From an uncultured Neisseria sp. (GTDB lineage: Bacteria > Pseudomonadota > Gammaproteobacteria > Burkholderiales > Neisseriaceae): DNA of 6,751 nt. Below the pieces are notes generated by a model. That model was not told the DNA's origin and did not search any database. It saw nothing but the letters and a program-made list of their open reading frames with translations. The translations under genes were made by a program, and so were the position numbers. The stretch lies in assembly GCA_947097615.1 (NCBI GenBank), contig CAMURX010000094.1:1-6751 (forward strand). Direction: 5' to 3'. Every line of letters begins with the position of its first letter. The stretch's first letter is position 1. This document shows, piece after piece, positions 4,400 through 6,751 of this stretch.

Positions 4400-6556
4400 A
4401 TGTTCGTCCCCGCGCCCGCCGCCCCCTACGATCCGCTGACCGCCCAAGCACGCGGCCTGCTGTTCGATGCCGCGTCCTACCTTCCCAAAGAAGATTTGGA
4501 GCGCTTGGAAAAAGCCTGCGCCTACGCCTTTTTCGCACACGACGGACAAACGCGCAAAAGCGGCGAGCCCTACATCACCCATCCGATTGCCGTTGCCACC
4601 GAGCTGGCCAAATGGCATATGGATATCCAAACGCTCAGCGCGGGGCTGATGCACGACGTCTTGGAAGACACGGGCGTCACCAAAGAGGAAATGGCCGCCG
4701 AGTTCGGCGACGCCATCGCCGATATGGTAGACGGTCTCTCCAAGCTGGAAAAACTGCAATACGACAACCAAACCGAACATCAGGCCGAGAGCTTCCGCAA
4801 GCTGATTCTGGCGATGACCAAAGATATGCGCGTCATCATCGTCAAACTGTCCGACCGCCTGCACAATATGCGCACGCTCGGCTCGATGCGCCCCGACAAA
4901 CGCCGCCGCATCTCGCAGGAAACGCTGGAAATCTACGCCCCGATTGCCAACCGCATCGGACTCAATCCCGTTTACCGCGAATTGCAGGATCTGTCCTTCC
5001 AAAACATCTACCCGTCGCGCTACCGCACCCTGCAAAAAGCGATGAACAACTTCCGCCGCAACCGGCGCGACATCGTCGGCAAAGTGCTGGCGGCGTTCAG
5101 CCAGCGGCTGGTCGGCGCCAACATCGAAGCGCAAATCAAAGGGCGTGAAAAAAACCTGTACAGTATCCATCAGAAAATGCGCAACAAACACCTGCGCTTC
5201 GACGAAGTGATGGACATCTACGGCTTCCGCGTCATTACCAACAGCATCCCCGCCTGCTACGCCGCACTCGGCGCGCTGCACGGCCTCTACCAGCCCAAGC
5301 CCGGCAAATTCAAAGACTACATCGCCATCCCCAAAAGCAACGGCTACCAAAGCCTGCACACCACGCTCACCGGCCCGCACGGCCTGCCGATAGAAGTGCA
5401 GATACGCACCCGCGAAATGAACGCCGTTGCCGAAAGCGGCGTTGCCAGCCACTGGGCGTACAAATCGGGCGACGACCGCCCCGATCAGGCCACGCTCAAC
5501 GCCAACAAATGGCTGCAAAACATTCTCGACTTGCAGGCGCGTTCGGCCAACGCCGTCGAATTCCTCGAACACGTCAAAGTCGACCTTTTTCCCAGCGAAG
5601 TCTACATCTTCACACCAAAAGGCCGTATCCTCGTACTGCCCGAAGGCGCAACCCCCATCGACTTCGCCTACGCCGTGCACACCGACATCGGCAACCGCAC
5701 CGCCGCCGCCCGCGTCAACAACAGCATGGTGCCGCTGCGTACCCGTCTGAAAACCGGCGACACCGTCGAAATCGTCACCTCCGATCAGGCACGGCCGAAC
5801 GCCGCCTGGCTCAACTTCGCCGTTTCCGGCCGCGCCCGCAGCGCCATCCGCAGCTACATCAAAAACATGAACCGCCGCGACGCCGTCGAACTGGGCGAAA
5901 ACCTGCTGCAAAAAGCCCTCGCCGGCCTTCTGCCGCGCGACGTCCTCCTGTCGGAAGAACTCAAAGAAGCCTATCTTGCCGACCTCACCGAAAAACAAAC
6001 CAGCTTTGAAGACGTGCTGTACAGCGTCGGTATGGGCCACACCCTGCCCGTTTCCGTTGCCATGCACATTGCCGAGCTGGCGGGGCAGCACCTTGGCGGC
6101 GAAGTGCGCCTCAGTCCGATAAAAATCAGCGGCAACGAAACCGGCCGCGTCCACCTCGGCCAATGCTGCAACCCGATACCCGGCGACGCCATCCGCGCCA
6201 TCCTGATTAAAGACCAGGGGCTGATTATCCACCGCGAAACCTGTCCCAACCTGCTCAAAAGTGATCCCGACCAGCAGCTTGACGCCGACTGGGAAAACAT
6301 CGGCGGCCACACCTACCACACCGTCCTGCTCGTCGCCTCGCAGGACAGCCACGGCCTGCTGGCGGCTATGGCGATGGCCATGTCCGAGCAGGGCGCCGAC
6401 ATCGAAGCCGTGGAAACGCCCTCGCAAAGCCAGTCGGGCACGGAAGGCTTTATCGAATTCAAATTCCGCATCAAAACGCAGGATCTCAAACAGCTCAACA
6501 GCATCATCCACGCCCTGCACACCATCCCGCAGGTGCGCCGCGTCACCCGTTTGTAA
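4400..6556 (+). CDS. spoT: Bifunctional (p)ppGpp synthetase/hydrolase, SpoT type
   Basis: This RelA/SpoT homologue controls the alarmone (p)ppGpp in the cytoplasm, mainly by hydrolysing it to GDP/GTP and pyrophosphate. The 718 residues show the full long-RSH order. In the HD hydrolase domain, metal ligands H61, H85, D86 and D152 are all present, with the spacing of Rel from Streptococcus equisimilis. The synthetase domain has GREKNLYSIHQKM (248-260), D272 and E332 in EVQIRT. The C-terminal half has a TGS domain (about 395-460), a helical region, a conserved-cysteine segment (GQCCNPIPGD, 587-596) and an ACT domain (about 640-718). The charge-class motif is KFKD (303-306), the RxKD class of bifunctional enzymes with Lys for Arg, not the ExDD of RelA. 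The intact HD site plus position after rpoZ favour SpoT over RelA. The ATG at 4400 is chosen because the open frame upstream overlaps rpoZ. Synthetase activity cannot be judged from sequence alone. Confidence 0.95.
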   Translation: MFVPAPAAPYDPLTAQARGLLFDAASYLPKEDLERLEKACAYAFFAHDGQTRKSGEPYITHPIAVATELAKWHMDIQTLSAGLMHDVLEDTGVTKEEMAAEFGDAIADMVDGLSKLEKLQYDNQTEHQAESFRKLILAMTKDMRVIIVKLSDRLHNMRTLGSMRPDKRRRISQETLEIYAPIANRIGLNPVYRELQDLSFQNIYPSRYRTLQKAMNNFRRNRRDIVGKVLAAFSQRLVGANIEAQIKGREKNLYSIHQKMRNKHLRFDEVMDIYGFRVITNSIPACYAALGALHGLYQPKPGKFKDYIAIPKSNGYQSLHTTLTGPHGLPIEVQIRTREMNAVAESGVASHWAYKSGDDRPDQATLNANKWLQNILDLQARSANAVEFLEHVKVDLFPSEVYIFTPKGRILVLPEGATPIDFAYAVHTDIGNRTAAARVNNSMVPLRTRLKTGDTVEIVTSDQARPNAAWLNFAVSGRARSAIRSYIKNMNRRDAVELGENLLQKALAGLLPRDVLLSEELKEAYLADLTEKQTSFEDVLYSVGMGHTLPVSVAMHIAELAGQHLGGEVRLSPIKISGNETGRVHLGQCCNPIPGDAIRAILIKDQGLIIHRETCPNLLKSDPDQQLDADWENIGGHTYHTVLLVASQDSHGLLAAMAMAMSEQGADIEAVETPSQSQSGTEGFIEFKFRIKTQDLKQLNSIIHALHTIPQVRRVTRL

Positions 6557-6571
6557 ACCCGAATCGGAAAC

Positions 6572-6610
6572 AAGAGGCCGTCTGAAACCGCGCTTTCAGA
6601 CGGCCTTTTT
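6572..6610 (+). terminator. DUS-pair terminator of the gmk-rpoZ-spoT operon
   Basis: Exact DUS copies at 6575-6586 and 6595-6606 face each other. They form a perfect 13-bp stem (6575-6587 with 6594-6606) around a six-base loop CCGCGC. A G-U and two A-U pairs may extend it outward, and it is followed by TTTTT (6606-6610). It begins 15 bp after the spoT stop codon. Confidence 0.92.
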
Positions 6611-6675
6611 ATAGTCGGCCAACACAAAAAGATACAAGGCGGCAAACCACAGACAGTACAAGCACTACGGAGCCG
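6610..6675 (+). mobile_element. Decayed Correia-type repeat (probable remnant)
   Basis: The stretch starts with TATAGT directly on the terminator T-tract, like the end of Neisseria Correia repeat enclosed elements (TATAGTGGATTAA from memory). Its interior at 6634-6670 follows the remembered Correia core closely, including the exact run CAGACAGTACAA (6649-6660) and TACGG. The terminal part (CGGCC for GGATT) is diverged and no matching inverted terminal repeat is found before the window ends. The comparison is from memory, not from an alignment, so it may be a related species-specific repeat. Confidence 0.45.
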
Positions 6676-6751
6676 GATCTTCATGTCTTAGGGCGTGTTG
6701 ACATTCAGCTTGCGAAGCGGTTTTTTGAGGAAAAATTCGCGCCTGCAAGGA
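6676..6751. other. Non-coding right edge with a possible repeat boundary
   Basis: No gene is seen here. GGGCGTGTTGACATTCAG begins at 6691, directly after TTA, and has the look of the terminus of an insertion sequence or small inverted-repeat element. Only one end is inside the window, so this cannot be tested. A short palindrome GCTT-GCG-AAGC lies at 6708-6718. TTGACA at 6698-6703 has no TATAAT-like partner at the right distance. Confidence 0.25.

Noticed and set aside
5740..5751. DUS inside spoT (TACCCGTCTGAA)
   Set aside because: It has three mismatches to the AG-DUS and codes for a conserved TGS-domain segment, so the likeness is probably chance.
4385..6520. Open frame of 711 codons on the minus strand, antisense to spoT
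   Set aside because: It mirrors spoT codon positions in GC-rich DNA, has low-complexity Val/Ala/Gly/Phe-rich composition and no recognisable domain. spoT itself is unmistakable.
6698..6726. Promoter from the TTGACA at 6698-6703
   Set aside because: At 17 bp the candidate -10 is a T-run with little match to TATAAT, and no gene follows in the window.

Overview
This window comes from the chromosome of a Neisseriaceae bacterium, most likely a Neisseria that uses the AG dialect of the DNA uptake sequence (AG-DUS, AGGCCGTCTGAA). I count 14 exact 12-mers, 5 in plus and 9 in minus orientation, plus several one-base variants. All 14 lie outside the coding regions. The sequence is GC-rich and the genes resemble Neisseria housekeeping genes. 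The species cannot be fixed from this window.

Layout: (1) 1-69, a tandem array of a 14-bp unit carrying the DUS, running off the left edge. (2) 82-1332 minus, clpX, the unfoldase of ClpXP, with a good sigma70-type promoter at 1391-1419. (3) 1333-1662, the divergent clpX/pbpG intergenic region with three DUS. (4) 1663-2604 plus, pbpG, a periplasmic PBP7-type D-alanyl-D-alanine endopeptidase. (5) 2605-2821, a convergent region containing two DUS-pair terminators. (6) 2822-3394 minus, apt, adenine phosphoribosyltransferase, read from a GTG start. (7) 3395-3499, a compact divergent promoter region. (8) 3500-6556 plus, the apparent operon gmk-rpoZ-spoT, ended by a DUS-pair terminator at 6572-6610. 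(9) 6610-6751, non-coding sequence that looks like a decayed Correia-type repeat, followed by a possible second repeat boundary at the right edge.

How the genes connect: gmk makes GDP from GMP, SpoT turns (p)ppGpp back into GDP/GTP, and the omega subunit (rpoZ) carries the N-terminal MAR residues that in E. coli help form a ppGpp site on RNA polymerase. The operon therefore groups guanine nucleotide supply with stringent-response turnover and a possible target. The same gmk-rpoZ-spoT order occurs in E. coli. The divergent apt adds adenine salvage. clpX and pbpG are neighbours without an obvious functional link.

All six genes look intact and ordinary. I found no new enzyme system, phage or defence island. 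What is worth a second look is the non-coding DNA: the DUS tandem array, and DUS copies doubling as terminators, as a probable ribosome binding site and as stop-codon sequence.
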